A stretch of DNA of 64,000 bases, taken from NCBI RefSeq assembly GCF_021134715.1, contig NC_060026.1:6005001-6069000 (forward strand), read 5' to 3'. Source of the stretch: Daphnia pulex (lineage: Eukaryota > Arthropoda > Branchiopoda > Diplostraca > Daphniidae). A program made the translations under genes and the position numbers. The notes under the pieces were generated by a model that saw only the letters and a list, made by a program, of their open reading frames with translations, was not told the DNA's origin and did no database searches. Positions 11,017 to 22,049 of the stretch are shown one piece after another (position 1 is the stretch's first letter; each line of letters starts with the position of its first letter).

Positions 11017-12197
11017 CTAAAATAAAAATAAAAATACGTAACTATTAGTTCTATAAAAATACATAACTATTTTAATAATCAAATAAGGCAAGTTGATGGA
11101 AAATATACTGGCGTGTTCTCCCTGTTTCACTTTATATCTCTCATTTTATATTGTTTTCTTCTTCCATTTCTTCTCCATTCTAACGTAGTCTAACCTAACC
11201 AAACATTAAGAGAAAGGGTAAGCACCACGAAATACCATTCGTAAAAATACCTTAAACTGAAATGGCGTATGAATCAATATTCGAGTTAAACGAACTTTTA
11301 ACTGTGTCTTTGTAGGACTGTCTACTCTCGTTTTTCGTGGCGTGCAACCAGGTAACCAATTCAAGATGTGACCTTAGCTGCAGCGTTTTCATATAGCAGA
11401 CCGGACACACGTAATTTCGTAGGTCAACGTACGCCAACAAATAAAGCAAGCAGAGACGAACACGCCTGGATCTGCATTTATTTTGAAATTTATAAATTTT
11501 GTTTCTGAATATGGTGCAATTTATTGTGAGGAGGTTGGATAATGTAAAAAAAAGCAATTTCCCCAAAACTGCATCATGATCCAAAACGCCATTAATTAAT
11601 ACAAATTCAAGCTCTTTCGTTTTCCCGTGATATTTCATTGGTATGTTTAAAAGATGTAATGAAAATGTGGCGTAAGCTGTCGCCTTCAAAAATATTAATT
11701 TTCCCTTGTTTCGTATTAACATAAAAAAGCTTGAGCCAGACAAAAACCTCTTTTACAATTCCCTTTCGACAATGGAAAATTCCTTTATATATAAAACCTA
11801 GCATTAAGAAACCCTCTCCCCAGATGGCACTAACAAGTGAAGTGAGTAAAAATACCACTTCCGAACCCAAGACGCGCTTATTTGACAATAAAAATCTAAA
11901 ATTTAACTCTTTCGTAGGTAAAGGAAGAGAATAATATAAAGAAATAGAGAAAAGGGCGTAAAATACCGGAGGTACGGTAGGCACCGTAGTATCTCTTCCG
12001 TCAAATTAAACTTAAAACATAGAGAGCCATTTGCCTGTTCAAGAAACTTTCACGGATGACTGTATACTACCCCTATCATAAAAATTTATAAATTAGACTG
12101 TTTGGTCATGCTTCAAAAATTGATCTTTTTTAAAAAAGTTTTTCAGTTTTTTAATGAAATGTATTTAGATGTCAGATTTCAAAAGGTAATTGTTTTA

Positions 12198-12588
12198 CCT
12201 TCGGATCCCAAACTCGTGAAGAAATATCTTGAAAGGGAGATGAAACTTGGTCAAGAATAGATATACGATGTTTCAAAATAAATGGCCATTCCAAAGCCTC
12301 GTCATAATCTCCCTGTAATAAAAATTTTTGACAAATCAAATTTAATCCTTGGTGACTTATTTCTCTTATTCTTTCAGTTAAACGAACATATTCTGGATAA
12401 TGCGTAATCGTAAAGAAATATTTTTTCTTCTTTACGGCAATTTTCTTTTCAATAATTCCTTCATAATTCATATTATTTGTACCACTGTTTCTTCGAAATA
12501 GTTGAAAAATATTGAAATGTCCGTGATTAATAATGACTTTCTTATATAATTGTTTTCCAATACTAGTTGAACTGAATATTCGGAAAAT
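12198..12588 (-). pseudogene. TRAF/MATH-like domain exon, isolated
   Basis: A minus-strand frame of about 130 codons lies between a TTTTTTCAG acceptor and an AAG|GTAAAA donor. Its second half contains LLQGDYDEALEWPFILKH followed by RISILDQ, which matches the known TRAF-domain pattern (GE.D..L.WPF....L.LLDQ). The first half (GKQLYKKVIIN) resembles the strand before it, but about 60 residues between are unlike the family. No following TRAF exon (the usual SSSFQRP-type end) is seen downstream. Either a divergent gene with distant exons or a relic. Confidence 0.45.
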
Positions 12589-12644
12589 CTGAAAAAACAA
12601 AACAATTCAAGTTGAATTGATTTGAATCAAATGCAATTCAACAT

Positions 12645-13208
12645 AGTGGCAGACGACTAGTGTATAAGTTGCGACGAATCGTGCCGTCACTTTTTTGGTA
12701 CTAGTATATGATAATGCTTATCGACTAGACGCTCATGTGATCACCTATGTTACAACAAATACGTTTGATAAAATACTCTTTTTTATATCCGTAAATAGAA
12801 GACCCGACGGTGGTTACAGAGCTGGTGTATGACACGAAAGGTTAGTGGTTAAAACTTCGTCTGCGATTTACCTTTTATATACAATTATAACCGGTAACTT
12901 TGCCGAAGCAAGCGTCTGCAGCGAGAACTCCTCCAGCGTGACTCGAGCCCGCGGGAGTGGGGACCCTGGAGGGGCACTCCCGTGGCCGCGAGAGAAGTGC
13001 TGGAGATCCTCGCAGCTCAAGAGCGGAGCCCGCGCTGCATAGGCAATGTTGCCATGTAAGAATGTATTTTTTACCGGTTGCTAGTTGACGGGCATCGACT
13101 AGTCTATAAGCATCGACTAGTTTATAGACCTAGACTAGTGGATAAGCATCAACATCAACTACTAAAAAGTGACGGCGCAATTCGTCACAACTTATGGACT
13201 GCGACCAA
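12645..13208. mobile_element. About 560-bp inverted-repeat element
   Basis: The left arm (GCAGACGACTAGTGTATAAG, then GCCGTCAC and GCTTATCGACTAG) is mirrored by the right arm (CTAGTGGATAAGC, GTGACGGCGC, then ACTTATGGACTGCGACC). The arms are about 80-90 bp and imperfect. The loop holds an unusually GC-rich patch (about 12900-13040). A partial relative lies at 32700-32790 (GACGAATCGCGCAGTCAC, ATCGACTAG). Confidence 0.65.
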
Positions 13209-15717
13209 CCTGATGGAATTCGGGTGGGAGCTCTAATTCATTGCTGTATTTTTTTAAATAAAAGTATGTATTAACATACAGCTTTGCATGTAAAACTATG
13301 TATTCATATATATAGTGTTATATGCAACATGCAGTGAACCATGTAACGTAAGCAATTCCACATGTCACAAAATTTCAATATTGGTTAAATTAGTTTCTTT
13401 GTTATTTGAGTGTTAATTAAGGACAGACAAATTTAATACCCAAAATATCAAATATATTACCATATTCATATCTCATACAGTGCCTACCCAAAGTATGGAA
13501 ACGCGCGAGAGATATTGAAAAAAAGTGATATTCTCGGCGCTTCCAAAAAATTTAAATTTTCGTCAGAAGGCGACGAAATTTTTTGGCGTAGTCATTACAG
13601 TTAGGGTTAAACTAACTTTTTTGAATTTTTCAAACATGGAAAGGGTAGTTTTTAAGCCGAGCATTAAGTTTGGGTTTTTGGGAACACCCCGCGGAGCCTT
13701 AAGGAAAAAGGCCTACTTGGCGGCCCATTAGTAGAGATCGGGTTAAGCTATTAAGATGGGGTTGTTTTTTTAAATAAAGAGCTGCGTTAGTTCTAGAACA
13801 CATAAAAGTTTCAGATTTTTTGAATAAATAGAAATATTAAATTTTAAAATAAAAATCCGTTTTTTTATTATTTTAACCGTTTTCTCCCCTCGTGCAGAGT
13901 TTTCGTATCATCCCTAATCCCCGGGAAATAACAAAATAAATGGAAATCCAGAGTGGGAAAAATAAAATAAATTTTCAACCACACCCCCACCTAACAACAC
14001 TAACCAAATACAGATTTCGGATGGTGCCAAAACTCAGCACGAGGGGAAAGGAAGGGAAAATGGATAAAATTTTAAAATGCGTTTTAATTTACAATTCAAA
14101 GGCTATTGAAAATACTGGAACTTCGTATTCTAGAGCTAACGCGCAGCAAAAAAACTTAAGTTAAATAATGTTAAATGTTTAGTAACGCAAAAAATCTCTA
14201 GTGTAGCCCAGGCTTTACTTACCTTGGTTAAACCAACATGTGCGTAAACATTTTGGCCATTTTGACGTGGAAACAATCGAATATACATCATGTATCCATA
14301 TTCGAATATGTAGAAACTAGGCGAGCGCAAGGAGCGACGTGGTCCCCAACTTTGTACAAGAGGTGGATTATAATAGCATTTTTCGATAAAATTGAATTTA
14401 TACCTTTTCAGTTTATATTCCATGTCACCAACCTAGATTACCAAAAAATCGAATTTTAGGTAGATATTACTGTAAGAAGAGGAAAACAAATTTAACAGTT
14501 TTTTGGACAGAATAAGGTTAAAGAACACAATATTGCAATATTGCAAGGTAATTTTTTATCCCTGAGGGATTACTGTTTTAAGGATTTGATATCAGAGCCC
14601 TACTTTTGGCTAAATAGTTCCCTTCGTTGGTTTATTGCCCTCTCGCTGGCCTCAATACAAGTCATTCCCCCTTCTTTTTATGACCCACGCTAACCTTGAC
14701 TCTACTGTTGATAACCACGTTTGACCCTGTTCTGACTTGTATAAAAAGATACCTAATACAGTTCTTCTTTCGTCATGCTGTTAAGTCGGTCTAGTGTTGG
14801 CTCACCCCTTCTCAGTTAAATAGTCAGTTCTTTTATTCGGTCTGGTGCTGGTTCACTCGTTCTCCGTTTTAAACTTGTCTTATTTCTATCTTTGTAGATT
14901 TTTTGCTGGCAACACGGTAAAGGTTCTGTGTATGTCTCCATGTCTCTTGATGTACTTTCTGATTTGTTTAAATTATGTGCATTACGGAAATAAAACATTA
15001 TCGAACGAAAACCATGTTGAAGTGAGAAGATTTTGAGTTCTCAAACTATCTTTAATTTTCTATGGCCATTAACGCCCATCAACAGAGAGAAGAAAAATAT
15101 CTAAGAAAACTCACAGAGAATGTACGAAATGCGAAAGCGGAATTCCCTAGTCAGATTGGGGAGGACAAGGGGAGCGTAGAAATTCTCTAGCAGGGGAAGG
15201 GGACAGCGGATGCTAAGATAAAGGGGAATTCCCTCACTTACAATACTATCTTGTGGGGAAGCGAGAAGCTGGTTGTTTTAGCTATTCATACTGTGTCGGT
15301 ACGGTACGGTGGTATCAAAACCCAATCTGGCTGGAACAATACGCAGCGTCAATGGTCGTTTAAAAAAGTGTTTATAATACATGAGATTGAAATTAGATTA
15401 ACCTATATCTATAAACAAAACTACCAGAAGTCCCGGGTGTTGGTCACGCAATAGCTGACAAATTGAGCCTGAGATCTTCTATGGGTATACTAGCCTTTTA
15501 ACACCGAAGTTGTAACCTTCCTGAATACGGAGGTGGTTTGATTCATATTATATTTATCGATTTTAACATCGATCAGATAAAACTCCTTACTACTATATTG
15601 TGTATTCTGTCATTTTAACGAAACCCGTGTTGGATTAAATCCAATTCTCAAACAATAAAAGAAATTTCAAGACATTTGGATGCTAAAAAAAAATACTGTT
15701 TCAGTGAAATCAAGTAC
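13209..15717. other. Gene-free AT-rich stretch
   Basis: No coding exon is supported. Near 13478 ACAGTGCCTACCCAAAGTAT resembles a Tc1/mariner terminus, but no mate was found. About 14700-15010 has a TATA-like TATAAAAAG, a CT-rich region and an AATAAA, which could be a solo LTR; this is not established. TTATCCCTGAGGG words occur at about 14560 and again near 16617 and 16842. Confidence 0.4.
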
Positions 15718-15838
15718 CTTCCAGAAATAGCTGAATACTCTTTTTCCACCCTCAATGTGAATTGAACTATTGTATCGGTCTATCTCCTCTTGGCGAGGAT
15801 TCAGCATATCTTCTTCGTCTGGGTCGGCTCCGGTGCTT
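15718..15838 (-). other. Candidate coding exon, possibly hAT transposase
   Basis: A minus-strand frame of about 40 codons lies between an AG acceptor and an AAG|GTACTT donor. It reads STGADPDEEDMLNPRQEEID and then RYNSSIHIEGGKRVFSYFWK. The E-x-DRY...FWK pattern recalls the C-terminal dimerisation segment of hAT transposases, and a hAT-like element lies about 150 bp away. The assignment is tentative. Confidence 0.3.
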
Positions 15839-15991
15839 CTTACGCCAATACTTATAATAAATGTATTTTTATTATTAAAATTTTTATATTTTTAAATATA
15901 CATACTAAGTAAATACTAAAATACAGCATATAATGCTGGACTTCCTTTTGTCATTGAAATAATATAATTTTTTTTACATTATAATAAGTTA

Positions 15992-16533
15992 CAGTGTAAC
16001 GTATCTTTTGATTTTGTGTTATCTGATTAAATAACACTTTTTTGCTACTGCGAAGATAGATAAAGGTAAAATATTGACAAAATTAAAAAAAAAAGATAAA
16101 GATAAGTTAAATATAAGATAAGATGAAGATAAGTTTTAGTGATATCTTTATCTGATAAATTGCTAAAGATAAGTAAAAGACAAGATAAGATACTTAAGTT
16201 TTGAATTTATTGGAGGACATTGGCATATTGTAACTTAATGTTACTAATTAATGTTGGAATTTACGACCGTAGTTGATCACTTCAGTTTACGGCTTCGCAA
16301 AAACTCAAACTCTGCAGACTACTTTTGGTGACTACTGACAAAGCGTTGCAGTGCACCCAGCAACTAGTTATCTTTTATCTTATCTGATATCTTTGTAAAA
16401 AAATTGAAAGGATAAGATTAAGATCAGATGAAAGTATATTTTTTTGAATCGCAGATAAGATATGCAAAAAGATACAAATTTAACTTATCTTATCGTATCT
16501 TATCTTATCTTCTCAAAAAGTGACGGAACACTG
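15992..16533. mobile_element. hAT-like element with GATAAG subterminal repeats
   Basis: The ends are CAGTGTAACGTATCTTTTG and, inverted, CAGTGTTCCGTCACTTTTTG. Many AGATAAG/CTTATCT words sit just inside both ends and in mirror orientation (16085-16200 and 16370-16515). Subterminal repeats of this kind are typical of hAT elements. No 8-bp target duplication could be recognised and there is no coding frame. Confidence 0.6.
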
Positions 16534-17144
16534 CCTCTCATACACGAACAAAATTGCATGACTTCTTTCAAGATTATCTGTGCGTATAAATTTTTAAGGG
16601 TTAAATAAATCAAAGTTATCCCTGAGGGTAATGTTTATTCTAAATGAATTCACAGAAGATTTTAATTTTCTGTAGATTCCCTTATAATTAAGCATAGGAT
16701 TTCAACCCTTTATTTCTGATTAGATTTTTCTTATTGGCCCATGTTCATTCCAACTGGTGTGTTTATAAATAATTCTAGCATACAATTTCACTCACTAGTG
16801 TAAAATTTTACTGCATTTATTAATTTAATTTTGCAAACTTATCCCTGAGGGTTTAACCAGAAGGAATATAGAATTTGAAAATATTTTGATTAGATCACAC
16901 TGTCTGTAAACAATTCATTATCTACGTCAGAGTGTAAAAAGACGAAGTGTTTCTGGGGTTCAATGCAAGCGATATCCGCAAATCGAATCAAATTTGGTAG
17001 GGGAGAACGGGGTTGGCTGGGACAGACTATGTTGGACATGGCCCTTTTTGTTTGTTCTATACCTTTTAAAAATTTAATATTCCAGGACATAATCAGGACC
17101 CACGCCCAAATTGAATACAATGAATATCAAGATGAAATAAAAAT

Positions 17145-17345
17145 AAAAATATCACCTGATAACCAAGGAATTCATAAGAACAAATAACGAATAAGGATCT
17201 GGAGACATATGCAATGGAAAATCAAAACCGATAATGAGACCGGTCTAATCTACATGGGCCGCCATGCAAGAAAATTACGGGTTTGTGTCCAAAATCTTTT
17301 GTTCGCTTTAATAGAACTGGCAACTTTGGACGTTAGCCTAGTCTA
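17145..17345. repeat. Diverged repeat copy, related to 24000-24182
   Basis: ACCTGATAACCAAGGAAT, GCCATGCAAGA, GTGTCCAAAATC and ACTGGCAACTTTGGACGTTAG occur in the same order and orientation at 24000-24182. This is a dispersed non-coding repeat family. Confidence 0.65.
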
Positions 17346-17478
17346 TTCGGGTCGTGGGGTTCAGTCGCCAGTCAACTATTCCAACTGTTTTTCTGGTAAT
17401 TTTTTAAAGATATCTTGCATAGATTACTCTGACCAGACTCTTCGATCTTTTTTACGTTAACCATGTCGGGCAAATATA

Positions 17479-17651
17479 TTAATTATATATTCAAACTATA
17501 ACAAAGATTAGTCTTTGCTAAAACTGTTTTCCTATTTATTTCAATAGTTAATACCAGTTAATATTCTAAGTGAAATGTTATAAATTTTCCCCGGAATATT
17601 TGTTGACGCGTAAAAGATTTTTTTTATGTGTATATTATTTTGTTTAACAAG
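17479..17651. repeat. Long direct repeat, left copy
   Basis: About 173 bp starting TTAATTATATATTCAAAC and ending TTTGTTTAACAAGC. It is nearly identical to 18551-18724. The ends lack TG..CA, so this does not look like an LTR pair. Confidence 0.85.
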
Positions 17652-17722
17652 CTTTGCATGGTAAACCGGCGTAGCCTTAAGATAATTGTTGACTTTTCTT
17701 GTTAATTAGTTTGCAAAACATG

Positions 17723-17849
17723 GCGTTGCGCCACTTGGTGTGACGGAAGAATATGAAGTGTAGCGTAAAGGCATTGAGCGTGGGGAGGAGCTTTAAACAA
17801 ACTTTTACGCTAGAGTAATATTCTTCCGTCGCACCAAGTGGCGCTACGC
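17723..17849. mobile_element. Short inverted-repeat element
   Basis: GCGTTGCGCCACTTGGTG..GACGGAAGAATA pairs with TATTCTTCCGTC..CACCAAGTGGCGCTACGC. The arms are about 31 bp around a 65-bp loop, consistent with a MITE. Confidence 0.65.
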
Positions 17850-18031
17850 TACCCTTTGCTCCGTAACGTTGCGTTCCTTTCAGTGTGAAGGCTCCTTAAG
17901 GCTTTTATGACACTGAGTAACGAGGGGGGTTAAAAACGAGTCAAACGGCAAGACATACTTTATGGACAGCGAAAGCCTCTTAAGTCTTTTAGGTGTTAAC
18001 GTTTGTATTCAAAATTTCAAAGTTTACTTAC

Positions 18032-18527
18032 GTTATAGGTGAACTGTAAAAAGAAGACGCAGGAGCCTGCTTCAATTGGGACGTTGGCGTTGCTTGAGAA
18101 GTTTCAACATGGATTGAATTGCTTGCTATTAATTAGAATCGAATATATATATATTTGTAATTTGTGAAAAAAAAATTCTGTTTGTTTCAATTATAATTGA
18201 ATCTCAATTTTTCTTGATTCATGAATTTCCCTGTTTGAAAATATCTGAAGGGTAGGCTCAGGTTGGTGTTTAAGGAAAATAGCGATAAACATTTGAAATA
18301 TTTCGAAATCTTTAAAAAAAATAGATAACCTGAATTGGGCAGACTCGTGCAGGACTGCACAGATTCACTTAGTTCTGCCACGGCACCATGCAACTTTCGG
18401 TTAGCTCGACGGTATTGACTATCTTGTTGTGCTAATTTGTCTTCGATGTTAAGAATCATTGTCTTTATGACATTAAGCTGGTCAGCCATTTGGGATTCTA
18501 TGTTGTGTAACCGATCTTCTATTTCCC
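18032..18527 (-). other. Two candidate coiled-coil exons, minus strand
   Basis: Exon-like frame 18330-18527 follows a CTTTCAG acceptor, ends TTCAG|GTTATC, and reads EIEDRLHNIESQMADQLNVI onward as a charged, heptad-like helix (KLAQQDSQYRRANRKLHG). A second frame at about 18032-18115 (VETSQATPTSQLKQAPASSF) ends in a strong GTAAGT donor. Both lie between the direct repeats at 17479 and 18551. The family is not recognised; they may be exons of a captured or decayed gene. Confidence 0.35.
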
Positions 18528-18550
18528 CTGAAAGTAGAAGATTAACGGAT

Positions 18551-18724
18551 TTAATTATATATTCAAACTATAACAAAGATTAGTCTTTGCTAAAACTGTT
18601 TTCCTATTTATTTCAATAGTTAATACGAGTTAATAGTCTAAGTGAAATGTTATAAATTTTCCCCGGAATATTTGTTGACGCGTAAAACATTTTTTTTATG
18701 TGTATATTATTTTGTTTAACAAGC
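18551..18724. repeat. Long direct repeat, right copy
   Basis: Second copy of the 17479-17651 sequence, 1,072 bp downstream, with only a few differences by eye. Confidence 0.85.
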
Positions 18725-18984
18725 AATCTTTCATCCTAACCATACGATGTTTAACACTAACAGGTCTTCTCTTTTTTTTAAAGTAGGCCCCAAACGAAAC
18801 AGACCAAAACACCCTTTTTGGGAAGTGAAAATCTGTTTAAATCCGGAAATTACTTGGGGTGGGATACTATCAGATTTAAAAAATTTTAGAAAAAGTCGGT
18901 GGTTTGTCCCCCTAATCTGTAGCTTTTACAGATCCTGGTGTCGAATCAGTTTTCCATTTTTGTTATTCTGGCTTTAGGGAAGAC

Positions 18985-19265
18985 CAGTGTTGTGACCAAT
19001 CTTATTTTTTTTACCGCGATCTCAGTTTAGATCAACAGTAAAAAAAACAATCGCGGTTGTGGTCGCGATCTCTTTTGCGATCACCGCTAGGCCAAGAAGG
19101 GGGAGACAAAATGGCGATGGGAAGGAGGGACAAAAAAATCTTGCGAAAATTCAATTATTCGCTGAAACTTTTTCGTTTGTTTGGATCGCGTTCGCAGTAG
19201 CGATCACAACAAAGTTACCACGGTCGTGATCGCGCGAACGAACGATTGCGATCGTCACAACCCTA
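18985..19265. mobile_element. 281-bp hAT-type MITE with 8-bp target duplication
   Basis: Ends are CAGTGTTGTGAC and GTCACAACCCTA (inverted repeat with one or two mismatches). Flanks are GGGAAGAC before (18977-18984) and GGGAAGAA after (19266-19273), a 7-of-8 match to an 8-bp target duplication as made by hAT transposases. The interior is full of GATCGCG/CGCGATC words. Removing the element restores a continuous TTTAGGGAAGAAGATGAGA. Confidence 0.75.
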
Positions 19266-19648
19266 GGGAAGAAGATGAGAACTTTCTAGCTCTTTTTCGT
19301 ATTCATTTCAAACAGCCTCCGCCAAGAAGACGGGAATGGAGGGTGGGATTGCTTGTTAAAACTGTTCCACATAACTATACTAAATACAGTACCCACTACG
19401 AGTATTGGATCATCCCGCTCAAATTTCGTCGTTTTAACCCGCGCGAGATAGGCCTTACGGTGTCTCGCGCTGGAATTTCTTAATAGACTAAAATTGGAGC
19501 TACGAGTTTCATTTTTTTCTCAGAAAGACAAATGAATACTCTTTATCCGCGATTTTTTATTTTAAAAAGGTGAAAGTTTTTAACATTTTCATGTATTGTT
19601 TTTAAATATTGGAAATTGAATCACAAAAAAAGTGTCGCATGGCCTGTC

Positions 19649-19792
19649 CCTACCCGTGGCATGGCCTAAGGATATGCAATGGCATGCACGGGTAATGCAT
19701 GGATAAGCCTAAGGGTTGCAAAACGGGAGGAAATCCTTAGTTTTAGAATACTCCCCTTTTCCCCTCATATCCTAAGGCCATGCCACGGGTAG
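19649..19792. repeat. Inverted repeat, about 27-bp arms
   Basis: CCTACCCGTGGCATGGCCTA..GGATATG pairs with CATATCC..TAAGGCCATGCCACGGGTAG. A small foldback element; no gene. Confidence 0.7.
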
Positions 19793-20443
19793 CCACAGGC
19801 AATGAGAGTCAACGGATTCCTTATTTGTTTGTTCATCAAGTTCACGAACTAGTTTTACTTTAAATCCAAAAAGAAGATTACTTCGGTAATGTCTTTCGGG
19901 AATTTTTTTAAACGTTGAAGAGACAGACATTCAAGCTTCAATAGTAGATTAATACATACTATGACGTGTGGAAAATTCTTTCTATTTCCGTTTTATTCTG
20001 TTTAATTAATTAATTCTTTATAACTAATTGACTCATGATAATCTGTCAATATTGTCACGATCGTTTCAGCCCTCTATTGATTGTGGGGTTAATGGTTTAA
20101 TTACTTAACCCTAGGTGGCCTAATGTAGTTTGTCACCTTGTTTAACCTTGCTTCTTGGCCTTCATCTCTTTAACCTTGCTCCCCCTCTCGGTGACGGTCA
20201 GTCTAGTTTGGAGTGTTAACCTAGCGCCTTGTCTCGTCCGTTGTTGCTGTGTGTTCTTATTTGGTGTAGTTAGTGGACGCTGTTGGTGTAGTAAGGTTAG
20301 ATAGGCACCAACAGTGACAATTTATCATTCTGTACCGGCTCTTGTGTAAAAGGGAGTCGGCAGAGTGATTAATTTCGCTTTAGTGACCTCACTTCAAGTG
20401 TTAATTAGGCCATATCCCCATATGCTGATTTGAGCGTAACATT

Positions 20444-20462
20444 TGGTGGAGATGCAGGGGAT
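20444..20462 (+). promoter_or_regulatory. Primer-binding-site-like sequence
   Basis: TGGTGGAGATGCAGGGGAT begins 2 bp after the left LTR and starts TGG, as expected for pairing with a tRNA 3' CCA end. The tRNA was not identified. Confidence 0.6.
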
Positions 20463-20981
20463 GGCCTTACACTTGTAGTGAGCGTCGAACAAACGTTTTC
20501 GTTGTTGTTTACTTCTTCTGATGTGCGTCGTCGTCTACTTGGCCCAGCGACTTTCTTCTATTTTGTTTGGTTAAGTTGTTTTTAATAAGTTTATGAATTG
20601 TTTTGTACTACAGTTTTCTTCTGTCTGATTTTTCAGGTTCGAGGCTTATTGATGAATTGATTTTGATTGGAATTTATGTCCATTTTGTTGAATGCAGTCG
20701 ATCATTGAAAACCAATGATCGGTGAGTTTTGTCTCCTAACGAATAGATTTTAAATTTAGGTGAGGGGCTTCGCCTCCGACGATTGTGCTGTTATTACTCA
20801 GCTTAAAAAAGTATTGGTCCCATTTCCCCTTAGTTTTAGTGGGCAGCATTGAGTTGGGTTGGGTGGTTTCCATTGAGAGCGAGTAACTTTCACTTTGGTT
20901 GATTGCCTTTTCATCAACCTTTTGTCGTAAAAGAGTTAAATTGTTTTCCTGTCCCTTTCCGTAGCTCATGTAAACATTAAA

Positions 20982-21179
20982 ATGGCTGCTGCTTGTAGTT
21001 CAGCACTAGAGGCCGTGGTACCCCCTCCTACCCCTGTTGTACAGACTCAATGGCACCTTGTACATTCTAACATGGTTACTCCCGTTCAGTTAATGCCGTT
21101 GCATCATCGGGCAACTTGGGTCAATGATTGGGTCCCCCCTGATTCTCATCAACCTATTAATCGTTTTTTTTTTGGTTAG
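20982..21179 (+). other. Short open frame in LTR element interior
   Basis: A frame of 65 codons starting MAAACSSALEAVVPPPTPVV, proline-rich, with no recognised domain. It could be a remnant of a gag start. It is too short and featureless to call a gene. Confidence 0.25.
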
Positions 21180-21326
21180 TACCCCTGGGACTTCCAGTTG
21201 GACTGTAGTTTGATGGAGGACTGTTTCTGGTGATGCCGAGAGTTCTGTATTATGCACGTGAGGAGAGCCAGCTCCAAAAGGCGTGATTGGGTATCCCTGC
21301 TGGCACAGGGAATGCTCGACAGACGG

Positions 21327-21452
21327 GACGACGTGAACAGAGTCGAGTCACTGCTAGGCGTTTGACTCGGGCTCGGGTTCGGTCCCAGAGACGACGTGAA
21401 CAGAGTAGAGCGTTGCTGGGCTTTCGACTCAGGCTCGGGTTCGGTCTCAGGA
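21327..21452. repeat. Tandem repeat in LTR element, about 63 bp x 2
   Basis: GACGACGTGAACAGAGT, then GTTGCTGGGC/CACTGCTAGGC and CGACTC.GGCTCGGGTTCGGT, occur twice in tandem. Confidence 0.7.
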
Positions 21453-21547
21453 AGCTCACCTCAGGCAGTTCTCTTAAAACATCGATAGTTCCGCTTTTTT
21501 CCTGATCCTACTCATCTTAATTCCTTTGTGACTTCGGCAACGGTGAA

Positions 21548-21886
21548 ATGCGTAGTGCGGCCAATGTGCGAATGCCGTTTGACAATCGTGTCCAAACGTG
21601 GAGCCGAACGATTTCCTCTCTTGAGAGTGGTGTCCGACAATCGTGTCCAGACGTGGAGCCGAACGATTGTCGTGGAATATCTCAGCGGTCGTGTCCAATT
21701 GTGGAGCCGAACGACCGCTGCGAGTTGACCCGGCCGTGTCCTGTTTGGGAGCCGAGCGGCCGGGAGTGTTTTCATGGGCCTACATTGATTCGCCTGTTTG
21801 AGTCGATTGTGATGGAAGTTTTTGATGTTAATGTTCCACACAGTAATTTGAATTTTGTTTCCAGATATAGTCGCCTGGTCGTCTAA
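21548..21886 (+). other. Repeat-containing open frame in LTR element
   Basis: A 112-codon ATG frame over a tandem DNA repeat (CGTGTCC, five or six bases, GGAGCCGA, four copies within about 21588-21760) gives three peptide units of the form CPxVEPND. No domain is recognised. The DNA repeat alone could explain the pattern. Confidence 0.3.
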
Positions 21887-22035
21887 CGACGTGTTGGTTA
21901 ATGTTGCGTGATAATCATGTTGTCTTTTCTTGTAATAGTGATCGACGAGAGCTTCTTATTTCTTTTGATGTGTTCTTGTCTGTGTTTAATGTCTTCATGC
22001 TTTGTTTTATTTTAGAGATCGGGTCGATCTTTCCT

Positions 22036-22049
22036 CAAGGGGAGGATAA
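22036..22049 (+). promoter_or_regulatory. Polypurine tract
   Basis: AAGGGGAGGATAA lies immediately before the right LTR, the expected place and composition for plus-strand priming. Confidence 0.7.

Noticed and set aside
11250..11480. Zinc-finger-like CPVC...H...H segment on the minus strand
   Set aside because: One CxxC followed by two histidines at unusual spacing in an AT-rich frame; no flanking splice sites or second finger, so not enough for a gene call.
13478..13740. Tc1/mariner-like terminus ACAGTGCCTACCCAAAGTAT
   Set aside because: No matching inverted end within several hundred bases, and the 68-codon frame inside has no transposase feature.
14700..15010. Solo LTR with TATA box and AATAAA
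   Set aside because: Only composition and two short signals support it; no second copy, boundaries or target duplication were found.
17479..18724. Short LTR element bounded by the 173-bp direct repeats
   Set aside because: The repeats lack TG...CA ends, a primer-binding site and a purine tract, so they were kept as a plain direct repeat.
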